A DNA stretch of 64,000 nt from Kryptolebias marmoratus (GCF_001649575.2 NC_051439.1:6477940-6541939); one strand, 5' to 3'; counted from the stretch's first letter, positions 11,754-25,000 are shown. Numbers and translations: made by a program. The notes: generated by a model not told the origin, from the sequence alone.

Positions 11754-12679
11754 CTTTTCATAAAAAATAAAAACATGTAAGTTAAGGTGTTCCTATCAAT
11801 AGAGAATAACTCAGGTCTTACTGGGTTCAGACACTTAAATGGTTTGGTGGTAAGAAGAATGTCTGATAATGGGTCTGGATGTGTAGTTGTGGTCTCAGCT
11901 TGTAAAGTGGTTAAATATAAGGCAACTGGACTTATTTTGATTCTGAAAGCCAGTAATATGCACACTTTAGACAGGGAAGGCAGGTGGTTTGAAGGAGGAG
12001 TGAAAAGAAGCCATCTAGGTTAAACATGAAAAACTAGCTTTAAACTAAGGTTCTACCACACTACATTTTAGGTCAATATTTATAAAATTGACTGAGTGAT
12101 GGCTTTTTTTTTGTATTTTCTAAAACCAGGTGTTAGCTATCTTGAAAGATATTGACTCAGTTGTAGATGTACAAACAGTGAATATTATCTAAGAGTTTCA
12201 TTAAAATCTGTTCAATGGTTCATGAGATATTTTGCTAACAGCATAGAAACAGACATACATGGGTGAAAAGAATGTTGTCTGTCTTTGCCTTTTGGCGGCA
12301 GGAAATATTAAGCTGCAAGCAAAATATTCAGTTTAGTTTATTCGGTAAATGCTTTCTACACTGCAGTTCATTTGCCACGTCGGTGCAGAGGTCAAAGGTC
12401 ACAAGGTGGTACTGCAAGGAACCTAGTGTTCTGGTAAGGTAGCACGGGGTACGCACCAGTGTATGGTGGATTCAGGCTGTTCACAGACTGATCCATTAGA
12501 ACCTGGTTTGACCTGGGGCTCTGGTGGAGGCATCATGGGTGGAAATGAAATGTATTTATGGTAACCTTCTCAAATATCCCACTTTGCCAGTTGAGAATGA
12601 ATTCAGGGGTAAAAAAAACACATACGATTAAAACTAGTCAGAATTTTGGGTACCAATTGACCAACATTTAATAAACCTG

Positions 12680-13115
12680 TGGGACAGTGTGTCCTTTAGG
12701 TTTATGTGAGCTGCGTTCAGTGGTGACAAGAGGTCGTCTGACGCTGTTCTGGAGGAGGAACCAGTGGGCCTTTCGCGTGAGACCTACTTGCTTCCTCGGA
12801 TACACCCGACAGAGAGTTTCCTGCTTGAGCAGTCTCATGACAATACTCTGCGTGCCGGTAGAGTGCGGTGGGTGGCCTCGGTGCTTGAATTACAGAGGCA
12901 GGCTGGGCTCATGGCTAACCTGAAGAAATGTGCAGTTGGACAACGGGAGGTACAGTGGGCATGTGTGGCCTCAGATTGAAAGAAAACACGATCATTGGAG
13001 CCTACCAGCTGCCCAAGACCAAAAAGAAGGTAAGGAACCTCTATAGGAGGTTCATACTGAACTTTGCAGACCTGACCAGCCCCTTGACTGACTTGACCCA
13101 AAAGGGTGCCTAAGT
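12680..13115 (+). pseudogene. Ty3/Gypsy LTR-retrotransposon pol fragment
   Basis: In two frames the plus strand gives LMANLKKCAVGQREVQ, then YQLPKTKKKVRNLYRRFILN and FADLTSPLTDLTQKGA. This is the segment between reverse transcriptase and RNase H of a Gypsy pol protein. The usual FLGLAGYYRRF part is shortened and at least one frameshift is present. No LTRs or primer-binding site were seen. Confidence 0.8.
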
Positions 13116-13955
13116 CAGGCAGTGGGGATATGTGATGGTGGTGTCCGTAGTAGCAGCTAAGAGGAGGGGGCTGCTGGTGGCTGATAGATCTGTGTACAGA
13201 ACAGTGCCATACAGCAGAAAGTGTCTCCTGGAAAAGGAAGAAATAAATAAACCACTTATTGACTTACGAACTGTGTTTGGCTCTGTGACTGCTGGGTGTT
13301 AAAGTAGCAGTAGGAGTAGTTGTTGTATGTTTGAAATCTTTATCAGCCAATGAATCCTAATAAAGTTAAAGCAGTTGTGGGAAATAAAATCTCATACTGT
13401 TGTGCAGCACAAGCTAGTTTCAAAATCCCATGTACAGTTTATAGGATCAGTCTCTTCAGGAGGTTGGATAAGTTAACCATTGATGACTTTAACTTAGACT
13501 TTAAGTGAGCTTCAAAACCCTTCTTCATTTTTTGCAAATTTGATTTAGGAAGTGTACAAATTTTATTAAAAAAATGATTGCGAACATATCATGAAAGCCA
13601 TGCACGTATCTAAATGGTGCAGGAAGGTGTCTTTAACGGGGGCATCACATGTCTTTGTAGGCCTTTAAGCTGGTTTGCTGACGACAAAGTGAACTGAGGT
13701 AATCTGTCAGTCACTTCTATCCTCTAAGGGAAGACTATGAATCTGTGTGGAACACCTTTGTGCATTAGAAGTTTCTAGGGATAACTCCGCTAAAGAGATT
13801 ACTGAGCAAGGAGGGACGTCTGCTCCATGTGAGACAGGATTAGACTTCACTCATCGCATCAGACAGCCATCAACACAGACACTCAACTCTGGGAAAAACC
13901 TGAAAAAAAGAAGAGTTTTAAAAGCCATTTTAGGGTGTGAAATATTTGAAACAAG

Positions 13956-14228
13956 ATGTCCAAGGACAAGCTGGAGAGCCTGGTGCATCGTATGGAAGAG
14001 ACGCTCTCAGAGATGGAGCAGCTGAAGCTGCACTGCGGGAAACAGAGCGAGGAGCTGAGCCAGTTGGTGGTGGAGCTCCGGCGGGAGAACCAGGAGCTGG
14101 TGGAGAAGTACAACCAGCTCACTGTGGAGATGAGGGAGGCCAAGGAGATTATAGAGCAGCTTCAGGACACGAAGTACGCCTTCAATGCAAAGGAACGGCA
14201 GGCTCAGAAGCTCAGCCGGCAGCTCTGA
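13956..14228 (+). CDS. small coiled-coil protein, 90 aa, family not recognised
   Basis: An ATG in good context (A at -3, AACAAGATG) opens a 90-residue ORF ending in TGA at 14226-14228. The protein is nearly all heptad-like helix rich in E, L, Q and K (LVVELRRENQELVEKYNQL; MREAKEIIEQLQDTKYAF), with no signal peptide, membrane segment or cysteine cluster; one Cys lies near residue 27. Codons are GC-rich (CTG, GAG, CAG) in an AT-rich setting, which supports real coding use. A possible 5' splice acceptor (ccattttag) lies about 25 bases upstream, so an untranslated exon may exist. An AATAAA at 14870-14875 gives a plausible mRNA end. It could be an intact gene, the last exon of a longer one, or a retrocopy. 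I could not name it. Confidence 0.7.
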   Translation: MSKDKLESLVHRMEETLSEMEQLKLHCGKQSEELSQLVVELRRENQELVEKYNQLTVEMREAKEIIEQLQDTKYAFNAKERQAQKLSRQL

Positions 14229-15060
14229 GGCCCAACATGCACACATGGAAACAGGATGTTCAGTGGATGTGATCTGGGTGTGCTGCAGCCAGAATCCAGG
14301 ATGAACACAAGACTGGATGAGGTGGATCAAAACTCCATGTTGCATAAGAACTGGGTGGTCATGGAGGCTAAACTGAGAGCAGCTGTTTTCTTTACATACA
14401 GATTTTTTTTCCCCCAATGAGTAGAAGGATGCATGTAAAGCAGAATAATTTGAATGTAGCCTAAATCCTGTGGCTCAGAGCTTCTTTTTTTTAACTTTGG
14501 CCAGATTTAATGACCAGGAAAAAAATTGAGGGTATGGATGTGGAAAATGTGAATTCTGGGTAAAAAGATATTTTTTCAAAGTCTGAGACAAATATGTAAG
14601 ACATTTGCTCATTAAGTCTTCTGTAATTTAAACACTATTTTTGGAACAAGGACTGTAAAGATTTTAGTGGATAGCAGTTAGTTTAAAGTAGGTGGTCATC
14701 TATTTTTGGCTTTTGCAGAGCTGAACGCTAAACTTATCCCTCCCCACAACATTTTGAGGTTTAAGACTTCAAGGTGCCACTTTCTGCAAAAAGAAAAGTA
14801 CATCAAAAATAGAGCAAGTGTGATTTTGTGCATATGATTTGTTAACAATAATCCAATTCTGCTGATGTTAATAAAGAAGATTAAACTCTATATTTGCTGT
14901 AGAGTTGAGACATTTACAAACCAATCGTTACATCCTTGTGATTTATTCTGGCTCTGTGATGTTTACAGATTACATAAGACCTCAATTAAAGCTATTATAA
15001 ATGTTGTTGTTTTGTTTTGTCCTTTTCGTTCCACTAAAAATGTCAGTATGTGAAAGTGTA
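14229..15060 (+). other. 3' UTR of the coiled-coil gene (inferred)
   Basis: Non-coding sequence after the stop codon. AATAAA at 14870-14875 and ATTAAA near 14984 are candidate polyadenylation signals. No other gene was seen. Confidence 0.5.
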
Positions 15061-15507
15061 AAGCTCCGGTTCACAGTTTGAAAACCAGTGTGCACAGAAC
15101 TCAATAATCACCATCACTATGTTCTCAGGACCAAACTACACTGTCATCAGATACGTCTGTATCAGATCAGAGCATTGTTAGAGTGATTGGAAGGTTTTCA
15201 CCTCAGATATAGCAGGAGATTTATTTGCTGATTTCAAGACACTTTCATTAAGTCTTTTGTGCATAATATGGCTTCTTGTTTACGTGTACGTCACACAAAG
15301 TCACGATTCTTAATGTCCATATCCAGCCAAATTATTCTACTCCACAGTGGACAGAAGACTGTTTGTAGTTCAGGCCTGTTCTTGTATAACTAAAGGAGAT
15401 CTCCACAAAAGCACATCTGTATTCTGCCTGGTGAGTTTTATATAACCTGCTGTTTGTGACCTATCAGCTGATTAATAATCAAGTGGACCTTTTGAGGGTA
15501 GGCAACA

Positions 15508-15509
<2 letters not shown>

Positions 15510-15547
<38 letters not shown>
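15510..15547. repeat. (TA)n microsatellite
   Basis: About 19 TA units in intergenic sequence. Confidence 0.95.
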
Positions 15548-15549
<2 letters not shown>

Positions 15550-15551
<2 letters not shown>

Positions 15552-16500
15552 GTTATTGCCTGTGATTGTTTAGCATGCTGATTTCCACAGGTGAAAAGGA
15601 ACTTGTGGCCCTTCAGGGTTTTGTGTACATTCACAAATACTTAATACTTAATAAAGCATAATTAGTCCTCACTTTAAAAGAGTTCACAAAAAGACTTAAA
15701 TAACTACTAGCAACAGTCTTAATTATTATTGCAATGTAGGATAAATATATAGTTAATTCAAACATTCTCTAACCATTAAAACATGTCTAACACATGGTGT
15801 GAAAGTACATTTATATGACCATTTACATACATCTACACACAGTATATAGAATAGTTAATTCACGAGTTATTAGGCATTAATAAACATTAAGTAGGTTGTT
15901 TGGAAAGTACTTAGCCCTTATGGGTAAAGCATTAATAAATGTGGTAATTTATAGCTTATTAAGTGTGAATCATCCATAATTAAGTTACTTAATCATTTAT
16001 TAATGATTAAACAAGGCTAAATAAGGTGTAGTTATTATAAAGTGCTACCAATGCTTTAACATGGACTTTTTCTGCTTTCTTCCATTCAAGGATCAGAGCC
16101 AGCTACAGCACAAACATTCAGCTGGTCCAAGGGATAATTCAGACACACTAGCCAAAGCTACTGCCAAGGACATGAGACCAGAGACGGACTGAAGCTTTCC
16201 TGATAAGCAGCTGTGATAGCCAAGGATGTCTGCATTAAGCTAATAAGTTCCTCACCTATTCTCGGGAGTTCTATCCTGAATGTGCCAAAGATAAATAACA
16301 ACGTTACAAACGTTCCCCACATGGACTTCATTAAACAGTGGAAAGTTCTCTTTCAGTGGTCAGAATACCTAATTTATTTGCTATGTGGCTGTGGTTTGTC
16401 CTTGGTAACATATTATATTATACAAAATTATATTATAACAATTTTGTAAACATTCTGAGGTTGATAACAATCAGACTTATTGGTATGACCATACTTTTTT
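15550..16500. other. AT-rich intergenic sequence; short unassigned ORF
   Basis: The segment contains TTAAT-rich low-complexity DNA (15640-16040). The 78-codon ORF at 16213-16449 ends in a hydrophobic stretch (YLIYLLCGCGLSLVTYYII), but has no recognised family or convincing start. I do not call a gene. Confidence 0.4.
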
Positions 16501-16509
16501 AAAATTTTG

Positions 16510-17500
16510 GATGTATTTAACTAAATAGCTTCCATCTTCTGGGGGATCCCAAGGTGTTCCCAGGCCAGAGAAGATAAACAATCCCTCCAGTGGGTTCTGG
16601 GTATGCCCAGAAGTCTCCTCCCGGTGGGACATGCCTGGAAAACCTCCAAAGGCGGGCACCCAGGAAGCATTTTAATCAGATGCCCGGACCACCTCAGCTG
16701 ACACCTTTCGATGCAGAGAAGCAGCGGCTCTAATCTGAGCCCTTGATGACAAAGTTTCTTACCTTAACTTTAAGAATGAGCCTGGCCACCTTCCATGATC
16801 TCGTTCATTCAGTCAGGATCCATATCTCATGACTTTAAGTGAGGGTTGGAACATAGATGGACCAGTAAATTGAGAGCGCTGCATTTCACTCGTCTTTCTT
16901 CACCATGACTGACGAAGCAACACCCTCTTTACTGCAGACAAGACTCCAATCTGTCGATCCATCTCCCGCTCCATCCTACCATCACTCTTGAACAGAACTC
17001 CAAGATACTAAAATTCCTCCTCTTGAGGCAGAGATTTATCCTCAACCACGAGTAAGCACTCTACCTTCTTCCAGTTGAGAATCATGGCATCAGACTTAAA
17101 AGGGGCTGAATCTTATCCCAGCCGCTTCACACTCTGCTGTGAACATTCCCAGTGCACGCTGAAGGTCATGGCCTGAAAACGCCCACAGAATAAAAAGCAG
17201 AGATGAGACCCAGAGGTTCCCAAACCAGACACTCTTCTCTTCATGACTACACCTTGTCCATGAACACCACAAACAAGATAAGAGACAAAAGACAGTCATG
17301 GCAGAGGCTAACCCACACTTAGTATTAGCTGGACTTTTTGCTGAGAAAAGTGACATTGGCACCCCATCCCACAGCACTCCCACAGAATGCCTTGAGGAAC
17401 ATGGTCACAAGCCTTCTTCAGATCCACAAAACATATAAACTGGAAAGTCAAACTCCCATGACCCCCTTAGCAACTCTGCAAGGGTAACAACCTTGTCCAC
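16510..17500 (-). pseudogene. LINE reverse transcriptase relic, minus strand
   Basis: Same family as 2785-3262. The minus strand reads the terminal 'EECEAAGIRFSPF'-like and 'LWCSWTRC'-like segments (17096-17383) followed, further left, by the 3' end with 'GWVPAFGGFPGM'-like text. Frameshifts and stops are frequent. It lies between the coiled-coil gene and papilin. Confidence 0.75.
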
Positions 17501-19640
17501 TGTTCAAACTTCACAACAGAAATGTCATTCAAAGTAAAATGAGTCACAGAAAGTTGGTCTTCACATGACTGAACTTAATCGGTTTTTACACAAGCACAGC
17601 ATAAGCTTAATGTTTTATAGATTTTACCACAAAATGTTCAACTTACACTGTTACACTGTGATGATGGCACACACTTTAACTTCTGATCTGTCTAAATTTC
17701 CTATATCTTTGCAAACCTTTTGGATTTTCACAGTCTTTTTACTTTTTATACAGTGTATACATCCAAACACAGGTACTTTTATCTTTCACTTCTATAGGAC
17801 TTGCACAGAATGACTTCCTTTCAATTCACTTCAGTTCAGTTAATTTACTGCATGTAGCTCCAATTCACAGCAAAGGTCATCTCAGGGCACTATACAACAA
17901 CAAATCCAAATTCAGTAAAAAGCAGATCCAGAATGAAATACATTCACATACAGTACAATATGAAATGCAAATTCGTAAAAGTTATCAGTTCATATAGCAC
18001 CAATTCACAACAAAAGTCATCTCAGGGGACTGTACAAAAACATCCACATACATCATAAAATGCCAGTTAGTACAAGTTGTCGACCTAAGGAAGCCAGCAG
18101 ATTGTGTTAAATCTTCACTTTATTGCAACCTCCCATCTGGAGCAGCACAGAGGTGACAGTAGAAAGGAATGACTCCCATTTTTCCCATTTCCTCGTGTAA
18201 TGTGAACTATTGTGACATTCCTGCTATGATAACTTTGCTGGAGTGCACTTGAGCCTTTCATTAAATATGAAATGTCCTGGCTAGAACACACTTTTTCCTT
18301 GCCACCTCAAGCAAACAACAGTTCTCTCAGTTCTTGTGGAGTACATAACAAGCTTAAGCTTACAGCAGCATACCTAAGGAACAGCTCAGAAACCCATGTG
18401 TAATATGTTGGATAGGTGATCTTGAACACATGCCTGCAGGTGAGCCACGCCTATAGCTTTAATTGACACATCTGCCTGCAGTCAGGAGTAAATACTTAAA
18501 AAAACAGGGTGGTTCAGACAAGCAGTAGACTCACACAAGTCATTGGAGGACAACTGGCTGTGAGCTGAGGAAATCACAAGCAAAGTTTAGAAATATTTGT
18601 AATATTTTGTTTTAAAACTGTTTTTTACCAAGCTTGTGACCACATTTAGGTAGTTTCAAGTTTCAAGCTGCCTTGGTGGATAACTTTGGTCAGCAAAAAA
18701 TGTAACAAAATACAACTAGTTTGTTGTATTGAATTTAGATTCTCTTATCATAAATGGCTTATTTTACTCCTGTTTTTAGGTGTTGGTCACTGCTGTTTTG
18801 CCCACTGTTATTTAATTTGTTTGTAATTTTTAGCCATTACCTTGATCCTGTGTGCCATAGATTTCGACCAAGTTTTTAATCATTCATCATGTGCCTGACA
18901 AAGAGTTTGGCCTGCATGTAGATTTTCATTTTAGGAAGATATTTTTTCCAATTTTGTAGTCCCTGTTTTACACCTTCCTGCCAAGCAATTATAGTTTTTG
19001 TTTTTAACTCTCTTGATTGAAATTGAGATAAATTTTATGTTAACACTACCTGCTTTTGCCTTACTGCCGGGAGTGATAACATGTTTTAAGTCAAAAAATG
19101 TGGGAGCAAAAATGTAAGTTTGCACCCCCACTTCAGAAAATGGGGGAGCAGCTGCTCCACCTGCTCCATTGACCAACTCATTGCTGTGGTGGTTTAATAA
19201 CTTTAATGTGCTTATGGTTTGTAATCTGCAAGCATGTGCTGTTAATAAATGCAAAACAATGTAAGTATCAGATTGAGACTCAGTGTTGGCTGATTCTTAC
19301 TTTTTTAAATGACTGAATCACTGTCGAAGACAAAACAATCCTGATAAGGACGTCCCCAGGTCCTGTGATTTCTGTAAGCTCAGTTTATGTTTGAGGAAAA
19401 GTGACAGAAATATCCCATAGTACTTTCTGCCTTTCGTATTAAAGCGGATGACAAGCTAAACCTGACAGGAAAATAAAAACCTGTCTTGTGTCAACTGGTG
19501 GCAACATTTGGGACTCATTTGTGGCTAAAAGCTTTCACATCAGAACCTATAGTTAAAGGAGATGGTTTGGATGATTGCCCCAGTGTTACATGCTCCACAT
19601 GTACAGTTAGGACTAGAAACTTAAGACAAACTAACACACA
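17501..19640. other. intergenic, dispersed repeats only
   Basis: Two imperfect copies of a repeat with 'CCAATTCACA(G/A)CAAA(G/A)GTCATCTCAG' lie at about 17856-17890 and 17999-18033, related to a common fish SINE/LINE-like unit. Nothing else coding was recognised. The right end approaches the papilin promoter. Confidence 0.5.
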
Positions 19641-19665
19641 CACACACACGCACACACACACCCAC
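19636..19665. repeat. (CA)n microsatellite
   Basis: Interrupted CA repeat about 90 bp upstream of the papilin TATA-like box. Confidence 0.95.
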
Positions 19666-19745
19666 ACTGACTGTTATTTTTACAGTCTAAAATTACCTAC
19701 ACACACAAACACAGCTCTGTCAGGAGGGGCTGGAAGAGCTGCTGG

Positions 19746-19754
19746 TTTAAAAGG
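19746..19754 (+). promoter_or_regulatory. papln: TATA-like box, candidate papln promoter
   Basis: TTTAAAAGG lies about 25-30 bp before the likely start of an untranslated first exon that ends in a clear donor at 20012. The start site is inferred, not seen. Confidence 0.45.
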
Positions 19755-19779
19755 CGCAGAGAGGACAGCCTGCAGGAGG

Positions 19780-20012
19780 TTTCACCAACAGGACTTCATC
19801 TGCTCTGGCTCAGTTTCCTGTTGGGACAGAGACACAGAGACAGACAAGAGGGGGAGAGACACAAAGAAACTCAGAGACAGAGAGACGCAGAGTAAGGGGA
19901 AACAGAAGGAGACTAAAGTTTCCAGCCAGACAGACTCCGCACCGAACCAGTCCTGTCAGCTGTGAGTCCTGAACCATCCAGCAGTTCGCAAATTTAAGAG
20001 CCACTGAACAAG
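19780..20012 (+). other. papln: papln untranslated exon 1 (inferred)
   Basis: A G/A-rich segment ends in AACAAG|gtgagt, a near-consensus donor. It lies about 2 kb before the signal-peptide exon and after a TATA-like box. The 5' boundary is approximate. The open reading frame through it has no recognisable protein. Confidence 0.5.
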
Positions 20013-20659
20013 GTGAGTTATTTTTAGTCTTCTTACATTACTGTCTCATCCTATATTGATACAAGATGGAGGGAAAACTAAAATCATCAACAACTTCACC
20101 TGAATGTTTTTTCATTGACAAGAAATAGAGCTGAAATTGTGTTGCTCTCTGAGATTTAAAGGGAGATGGTGAAGGTCAAACATTTACTCAGGAATGTTAG
20201 GCTCCCTTGGAGCAGGAAATTACAACTAACCTGCAGGCAATAATGTAAAAAAAAAAATCAACATTTTTTATTGTTTTGTACACATTCTAATATGCTTCCC
20301 ACCCGGTACATCAGACACAAGACACAGCTTGTCCTGCTGAATGAAGACAAGGAGAACAGCATGTAATGACCTGTGGGTTTATGGGCTGCAACAATAATCA
20401 CTCCAATCACACAGCGGCTTACTGTAATAAACAGACCGTCAGTCTGTTTTGGATCAATGTTCACAAAATGAACTTCAACAGCTGATGATTAAAACCAGGC
20501 TTCTGTTGATTCTTGTAGTTATTTTTGTGGAGATCAGCAGCTGTTCTGAGAGGTCAGAGGTGGTTCAGCTGCTCCAGCTCACCCTCTTTCTTTGTGTCAG
20601 AAAAGGCAGGAAACTTTCTGTTTAGTCTGAAATAAATGAACAGTTGCTCCTGATGCAAA

Positions 20660-21650
20660 GAAGGAAACACGGTGCCTTGTGAAAGAATTCACCCCTCTTG
20701 GTATTCTCTCTATTTGTTTAGTTGCTTTACAACCTGGAATTTAATTGGATTTTGTAATTTGTTTATAGGTAATATTTCTACAAAAGTGCTTCCAATTAAT
20801 AAAGTTAAATGGGGAAAAAAATGGTTGGACGGTTGCTGCTTGTATCCAACAATCTTAAAATCAAACCACAGATTCTCAGTTGGACTGAGGTCTGAGCTTT
20901 GATTGGATCATTCCAGGACCTTTAACTGGTTCTCCTTAAACCAGTGGAGTGTTTCTTCAGCAGAGAGTTTAGACTCATTGTCCTGCTGGAAGGTGGAACG
21001 CTGTCTCAGTCTCAGATCTTTTAAACAACAAGTTCCTCTGAAGAGTTTCTCTGTATTTTGCTCCATCCATCTTTCCTTTAACTCTGACCAGTTTCCCAGT
21101 CCCTGCTTATGTAAGACATCTCCACAGTATGATGCTGCCACCACCGTGCTTCACTGTAGGGATGGTGCTCTCAGCATGATGACAGGTAGTTGGTTTACCT
21201 CTGACATGATGTTGTCCTTCATGTTTAATCTCATCTGACCAAAGCACCTTCTTCCACAATTCCAAACAGTTCAGCTTTTTTTCCTGCTGCTCTTCCATGA
21301 AGCTCAGCTCTGTGCAGCTTCTGGTTCTACTATGGACAGATCCTCCTGTCTCCATCAGGGTTGTCTTTGGCCTCCTGAATGTTCCTCTGATTAAAGCCCT
21401 CCTCACCCACTCTTTGAGTTTTCATGGACAACCTTCTCTTGGCAGGTTTGCTGTGGAGGCATCATCTTTCCATTTCCTAATAATGGATTTAATGGAGCTC
21501 TGTGGGATGTTCAGGGATCTAGAATATATTTTATAACCCAAACCTGATCTGTACTTCTTTACAACTTTGTCTTTGACCTGTGGGAAGAGTTCCTGCAAAA
21601 GAAACAATTCAAATACAACATGATCAAAGCAGCGTCTGACTTTGTTTTTG
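20660..21650 (-). pseudogene. Tc1-like transposase relic
   Basis: The minus strand holds a degenerate Tc1 transposase in pieces. The N-terminal helix-turn-helix part is at 21422-21607 (KVVKKYRSGLGYKIYSRSLN, IKSIIRKWKDDA, ANLPREG). The middle is at 21107-21406 (LWSDEIK, MVWR-like, KHGGGSIILWRCLT). The C-terminal part is at 20908-21144 (CGDVLHKQ, STFQQDNESKLSAEE, WFKENQLKVLE). The left end has TTGTGAAAGAATTCACCCCT, typical of a Tc1 terminal repeat. It lies in the first papilin intron. Confidence 0.85.
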
Positions 21651-21948
21651 TTGCGTCAGCCGATTAAAATCTCAACAGTGAATAAAAAAAAAAGATATTT
21701 CCAAATCCAAGGTCAGTCCCTTTAAGCTGTAAAAGAAACCACTCAGAAAGCTGTTTATAGTTCAGCCTGATGATCAGAGCTGCAGGATGTGAAGCACAAA
21801 CTGATGTCTAAACTTGGAAAGGTTTCGTGAAATGCTGCAAGGCGACAGACTGCTCTCTCTCTCTCTGCTCCTGTGTGTAATTTATGTTTGAAAGTGCTTC
21901 ACATCACTTCTTGTTTCCTTGGTTGAACCACATGTATCAGCCTATATA

Positions 21949-21952
<4 letters not shown>

Positions 21953-22009
<57 letters not shown>
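21953..22009. repeat. (TA)n microsatellite
   Basis: About 28 TA units directly before the papilin signal-peptide exon (22034), likely to vary in length between alleles. Confidence 0.97.
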
Positions 22010-22033
22010 CTTTGATTGTTTTATTTTTGACAG

Positions 22034-22084
22034 ATGCTTCTGGCTCTGATAATCTTTCAGCTGCTCCTGGCTCCAGTCTTCATG
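22034..22084 (+). CDS. papln: papln exon: start codon and signal peptide
   Basis: ATG follows acceptor ttgacag directly. The exon encodes 17 residues, [17 protein letters not shown], an evident signal peptide hydrophobic core, and ends ATG|gtaaac. The start is chosen because it begins the exon and no upstream in-frame ATG exists. Confidence 0.9.
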
Positions 22085-25000
22085 GTAAACTCTCAGTGAT
22101 GCACACCAACACCACATGTTCGCATTGAATTTCTTACTTAATCACTTCTTAAATATATATTCTCATATTTCTTTAAAAACAATGTAGTTTATACAGAAGT
22201 TTAAATGTTGTAGTGTATACTTAGGCAGTGCATTACTGGGAAGTCCTAATTAAGCCATTTTAAGCACAAATAGTATTTTAATTGTTTTACTGGATTTGAA
22301 GATTAGCCACACTTTCTATTAAATATATAGTCTAAAAAAACTACTGAGCCATAAATCAAAAAATTAAAAATCTAAGATGTAAGTCAGTATAGAAAACAGT
22401 TACCAGAAAATCTTCTTTAGCTAAAAAATAAAGTTGCAATAAGATCTTTAGATTGTGTAAAACCACCTTGACATTATGCTTATCAGACAAAAACACATGG
22501 ATTTTATTAACAGAATGCTGCATTTGGTTTTGTGTAATATATGTGCGTTTGGTGTTTTTAGTAACTTTATGAAAAAAGAGATTAGCTTTCCCTTAAACAT
22601 TTATTTTGGCATCAACCTATCTTAAATTTAGTATTACAATTAATTTAGTCTAATTTAATTAGTCAGAAAATGACATAATAACTTTAGAATGCATTACTTG
22701 TTGGTTTATCCAGGTGCCCAGTGTGGATTACTGGGGCTCCTGGGCTTCCTATGGTGAGTGCAGCCGCAGTTGTGGCACCGGCGTGACCGTGAGGAGCAGA
22801 CGCTGCATCACTCAGAGGTACACCTCACGCTGAGTTGATCTGTTTTTGTCTGAGTTGGGTGTTGGCTGCTGGAGAGGATCAGACTGGGAGGGAACAATTT
22901 CACCTGCCTGTTTGGATTTAAAAATGAAATGATAATTTAAACACTTTATAATTTCACTTCTGCATGTGTGTTTTGAACCTGAAGGTATCATTTTCTGTTT
23001 TTTTTTTGTTGGTTTGTAAAGTTCCTTCTCTTGTGTCTGACTGGAAGACGTTTGGAGTCTGGAGTCCTGCTGAGAGTAGCTGCCAGATATTTGTGTAAAT
23101 GTTGTGTTCACGTAGTCTGTTATTGCTGGAATCCAGCTGGAATGTTGCTTCTTCTGGTAACACATGAGGAGATGTCTTCATCAACTGCAAATAGTTTTTA
23201 TGCTGACTTTCAGTAAGCAGTTCAAATGAATACTCAGTGAGCAAATGCACTTTTAAGGTAACGTTAAGATAACAGAGGACTTTTTAAATTTAGGATTTTG
23301 ACACAATAAATACCCAAACTGGTTGCCTTCTTTTTAGAGGGTTTCATGATCTATGAGGATCTACAAATAACAGAGCAGCTAAATTCCAATTTTCCTAAAC
23401 TTAACTTTGTGCACCATTGTTAAGTTATTTTAAAATGATTTTTTGAGTTTTCATATCTTTGGTATTTGCAGCTTTTAAGCTTTTCAAGATTTTGTGAGTT
23501 TAATCTGATAGAACTTCTTGTCCTGGTACCTGACTCAGACCTTGTTGACAAACGGAGGAGGAACAACTTAAACCCCCTGCTTCTTTCTATGATTTGCAAG
23601 CAGAACACTAATGTGCAAAGGATGTTATAAAGCTGTAAATTACTTTCATTTTGAAAGTGAAAGTTTTTGCTTTTCCAGGAGTAGCTCATTCCTAACCCTG
23701 TCATCCAGAACTCTCCAGGGTTCTTTGGCTCATTAAAGTTTCTCAATACAAATATAAAATATAAGTTTTATAATTAGCTATAATATGATTTTCATTAATG
23801 GCTATTAACATTGTAATTGGGCAATAAAATCCCGAACCAGTCTAAGCTTTTGTGAAAGAAAACTTCTCCATCCAGTAAAATAAATTTTTGTTGGGTTTGA
23901 ACATGTTGCTCTGAAGTCATGTTCCCGACCTGAGGTAGATGTGAAGGACAGCTGCAGGTGATTGTCAGTGAGAGGATCAGGATCTAGATTTGCTGCTTCC
24001 CACGTGTGGAAATTACTCTTCCTTGTTTCTTTCCTCTCAGGTCACATTAATGTAGCAGAATCCTCCAAACACTTTTTGGTGAACTCTCTATCAGAGAACA
24101 GTTTACTGTTTTTTTGCCATTTTGTCAGATATAACAGAACTAGTCCTGACCGTTCCGTTCCTGGATGCAAATCTTGGTCTTGTCTGCTCTGTGTTGAGTC
24201 TAATGGTGATGATTTAATTTACAGTCCTTAAAAACAATGCCCTGTCCTCCATAAACTAAGCTCACTGAATTCAGTAAATAAACTCTTTAAATTTCTCACA
24301 CACTTACCCGTGGAGAGACTCCACTGCACTCACACAGAGGCTACTGAAGCAAACGTCCACTCGCCTTCAAAATAAAGACACCACAAAGCCGATGTCAAAA
24401 TAAAAGCAGGGAATTGGGATTTGTATGCAGAATGCTTTATATTTGAATTCTGATTTTTCATTGACCTCTTGGACTGAGATAGAAATGGCTAACAGGCCGG
24501 ATGTGGCCTATGGGCCATACGATGTGTTATATTGAAAGGATTTAGATGTTTTCCGAGGTAATAATCTAAAACCTATGTGGTAAAATAAAACTACCTGAAA
24601 AGTTTTAATGGAGATTTTTATCTGCCATTGAAGACAACAAGTCATAGACATTTGAGTCTGATATTTTATGAGCTTAAACAACGAGTGTTTGGAAGCCGAG
24701 GCTTAGTCGCATTGAAACTGCAAGGAGGGAAAAGAAGGCTTCAGTGTTTTTTCTTTTCAATATTTTTCAAAATTTATAATTGATGTCAGACACAAAAACA
24801 AAAACAAATGTTCTCTTTTCAAATACACATAACATAAAAGAAAAGTTTCAAAGACAGAAAAAGGGAATACAAGAATCTCAAAAGTGTTACAAACAATCAG
24901 GAAGCATTTTTAAGTGTAACAATGGAAACATGGGCTCAGTAATTTAACACATCCTAACCTGTCATCAGCGTTTACAGCAACTCCCATTTCTTCTAATTCT

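Noticed and set aside
16213..16449. 78-codon ORF with a hydrophobic C terminus, possibly a membrane peptide or envelope-like tail
   Set aside because: No family motif, weak start context, very AT-rich end, and no flanking retroviral features.
19486..19965. 159-codon ORF over the (CA)n repeat and papln exon 1
   Set aside because: Composition comes from the CA repeat and a G/A-rich 5' UTR. It overlaps the papln promoter and untranslated exon and has no domain.
22812..23250. Overlapping minus-strand ORFs of about 100 codons in a papilin intron
   Set aside because: No homology or splice context, and their frames run over the papln exon end. They are chance ORFs.
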